A DNA stretch of 23,983 nucleotides. Origin: Gammaproteobacteria bacterium UBA5078. GTDB taxonomy: Bacteria; Pseudomonadota; Gammaproteobacteria; Pseudomonadales; Pseudohongiellaceae. Of the stretch, positions 22,649 to 23,983 are shown one piece after another (the first letter of the stretch is position 1; each line of letters begins with the position of its first letter). The DNA is taken from positions 275,460 to 299,442 of the forward strand of contig DIAM01000021.1 of NCBI GenBank assembly GCA_002416505.1, given 5' to 3'. Position numbers and translations under genes: made by a program. The notes under the pieces were generated by a model. It saw only the letters and a program-made list of their open reading frames with translations, did not search any database and had not been told where the DNA came from.

Positions 22649-23983
22649 TCAGGGGGCAGGTATCTTTAAAACCTGTCCTACCTTGATTACGTCGTTTCGT
22701 AGATTGTTCGAGGCGCGCAAGCTGGACATGCTAATGCGATAGCGCTGCGCTATTCCGGAGAGCGTTTCGCCGCGCACAATCTTATGCTCGATTGGCACCG
22801 CACTGATACTGGCAATGGCCATGCCGGGGATGGTCAATTTCTGCCCGATGCGAATGACGTCATTCTTTAGACTGTTTTGCGCGCGCAACTCCTGTGTACT
22901 GACACCATGGCGCTGCGCTATCTCAGAAAGATTGTCGCCGCGCTTTACGACATAGCTACCACCCACCAACACGTCCAGGCTGGGTTTAATATTATTTTCC
23001 TTCTGCCACGCAATCAGCGTGTCCTCGGGTGGCCGATCATAGAAATAGCGCATGACGCCCTGCACGATTCCGTCGGCCAAGCGTCGCTGGTAAGCCGGCG
23101 TGTTCAATTGGCGGGCCTCGCTTGGATTCGAGAGATAGCCCGTCTCGATTAGTACCGAAGGGATGTCGGGCGAGCGCAGCACCCATAGATTGCCTTGCTG
23201 CGTCTTATCCCGCCGCAGTGTCGCCACGCCGCGCAGCGAATTCAAAATATACGAGCCCGCCGCACTACTCTGCTCGATACTCCACGCCATCGACAAATCT
23301 AGAAGAGTGCGGGCCAAGTCATCTTCGATATTGTGCAGGCTGGTATCACCGGCGACACCACCTAGCAGATCAGCACTGTTCTCCTTCTCTGCCACCCTGC
23401 GGGAGTTTTCATCCTCGGCTATGCGCTCGGACAGGGCATAGACAGTAACCCCTTCGGCGCGAGTCGTGCTAAAGGAGTCGGCGTGGATCGAAAGAAAAAT
23501 GTCCGCACGGTTTTGCCGTGCGATCTGCGGGCGCCGCTGCAGCTGCACCGAATAGTCACCATCGCGCACTAACACAGGCCTATAGCCTGGAGCGGAGAGT
23601 AGACGCTCATAGATGGCACGGGAGATCGCGAGCACCACGTCTTTTTCACGAATCTTACGATCATAGCCTATAGCCCCGGGGTCTTCCCCCCCATGTCCCG
23701 CATCGATAGCGACAATGATGTCCCGTTGCGAATTTATAGTTGTCGGTGCGGGAATCGATTCGGCGATGGCTGGAGCGCGACCGATGTCGTAGAGGTCGAT
23801 AACGAGACGGTTCTTCAGCTCGCCGTTCGCAGCCAAGGTAAAACTGCTCGGGTTTACCTGACCACTGAGATCGATCACCACGCGAACGTCACTGCCATTG
23901 CGGGGCGCACTGCGAATTCCCGTCACGGGGCTGTTCTTGAAGTCGAAACCATTGAGGCTCGCGCGCACCGTCGAGCCACTAAG
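22649..23983 (-). CDS. amiB: N-acetylmuramoyl-L-alanine amidase AmiB, 5' end outside the window
   Basis: This frame is open to the right edge, so the signal peptide and start are missing; a GTG at 23968 is an internal valine codon in the AMIN domain. Visible order: part of an AMIN domain (VRVVIDLSGQV, RLVIDLYDI), which targets the septal wall; a zinc-dependent Amidase_3 domain with AIDAGHGGEDPGA (first His), REKDVV (Glu), SIHADSF (second His) and the catalytic Glu in LIETGYLSNPSEA; then two C-terminal LysM repeats (YVVKRGDNLSEIAQRHGV and HKIVRGETLSGIAQRYRI). The insertion around SERIAEDENSRRVAEKEN matches the autoinhibitory helix relieved by EnvC/NlpD-type activators. It cleaves the amide between MurNAc and the stem peptide in the periplasm during cell separation. 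Position before mutL matches E. coli amiB. Confidence 0.94.
   Translation of the reverse strand, partial: LSGSTVRASLNGFDFKNSPVTGIRSAPRNGSDVRVVIDLSGQVNPSSFTLAANGELKNRLVIDLYDIGRAPAIAESIPAPTTINSQRDIIVAIDAGHGGEDPGAIGYDRKIREKDVVLAISRAIYERLLSAPGYRPVLVRDGDYSVQLQRRPQIARQNRADIFLSIHADSFSTTRAEGVTVYALSERIAEDENSRRVAEKENSADLLGGVAGDTSLHNIEDDLARTLLDLSMAWSIEQSSAAGSYILNSLRGVATLRRDKTQQGNLWVLRSPDIPSVLIETGYLSNPSEARQLNTPAYQRRLADGIVQGVMRYFYDRPPEDTLIAWQKENNIKPSLDVLVGGSYVVKRGDNLSEIAQRHGVSTQELRAQNSLKNDVIRIGQKLTIPGMAIASISAVPIEHKIVRGETLSGIAQRYRISMSSLRASNNLRNDVIKVGQVLKIPAP

Noticed and set aside
23966..23968. GTG as start codon of AmiB
   Set aside because: The frame continues open to the window edge in the AMIN domain, and a signal peptide is still required upstream.
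1..23983. CRISPR array, tRNA, rRNA, integrase or IS transposase
   Set aside because: No regular repeat-spacer pattern, no tRNA-like cloverleaf and no transposase or integrase motif was found on either strand.

Overview
The window looks like chromosomal DNA of a Gram-negative gammaproteobacterium, probably a marine or otherwise aquatic heterotroph. The right half carries the conserved gammaproteobacterial block amiB-mutL-miaA-hfq-hflX-hflK-hflC, followed by hisZ and purA, all on the minus strand. The proteins resemble Pseudomonas-type versions: HflX begins MFFERP, and MutL has a DMHAAHE-type endonuclease motif. Sec signal peptides, a lipobox and a TonB-receptor-like N-terminus agree with an outer-membraned cell. 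No tRNA, rRNA, CRISPR array, insertion sequence or phage gene was seen.

Layout. 1-224 (minus): start of a probable TonB-dependent receptor with a glycine-rich plug region, running off the left edge. 574-1569: a DUF1857/AtaL-like cytoplasmic protein converging with a small unknown lipoprotein. 1816-5084 (plus): a translationally coupled beta-oxidation pair, fadJ-like (hydratase/dehydrogenase) and fadI-like (thiolase), behind an unusual nested inverted repeat. 5310-10853: an accessory region of four exported proteins in mirror-image arrangement. On each strand a secreted protein of unknown function precedes a cytochrome c/copper type II monooxygenase-like (PHM-fold) fusion, and the two fusions converge on a strong bidirectional terminator. 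One fusion keeps all copper ligands. The other has an N-terminal redoxin domain and has lost both histidines of the CuM site. 10989-12722 (minus): NhaP2/CvrA-type cation/proton antiporter. 12833-13045: a doubtful small ORF. 13164-15757 (minus): purA and hisZ. 15916-23983 (minus): the hflC to amiB block; amiB runs off the right edge.

How the genes fit together. The right block is housekeeping: septal peptidoglycan hydrolysis (AmiB), mismatch repair (MutL), tRNA modification (MiaA), sRNA chaperoning (Hfq), a ribosome-associated GTPase (HflX), FtsH control (HflKC), and histidine and purine synthesis. The left block is fatty-acid degradation. The central exported module is the most novel part: four periplasmic or exported proteins that may perform, or sense, a copper- and heme-linked oxidation on an unknown substrate. 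That function is inference; the sequence shows only domains and motifs. REP-like or imperfect palindromes lie in two intergenic gaps (7926-7980 and 15787-15859).
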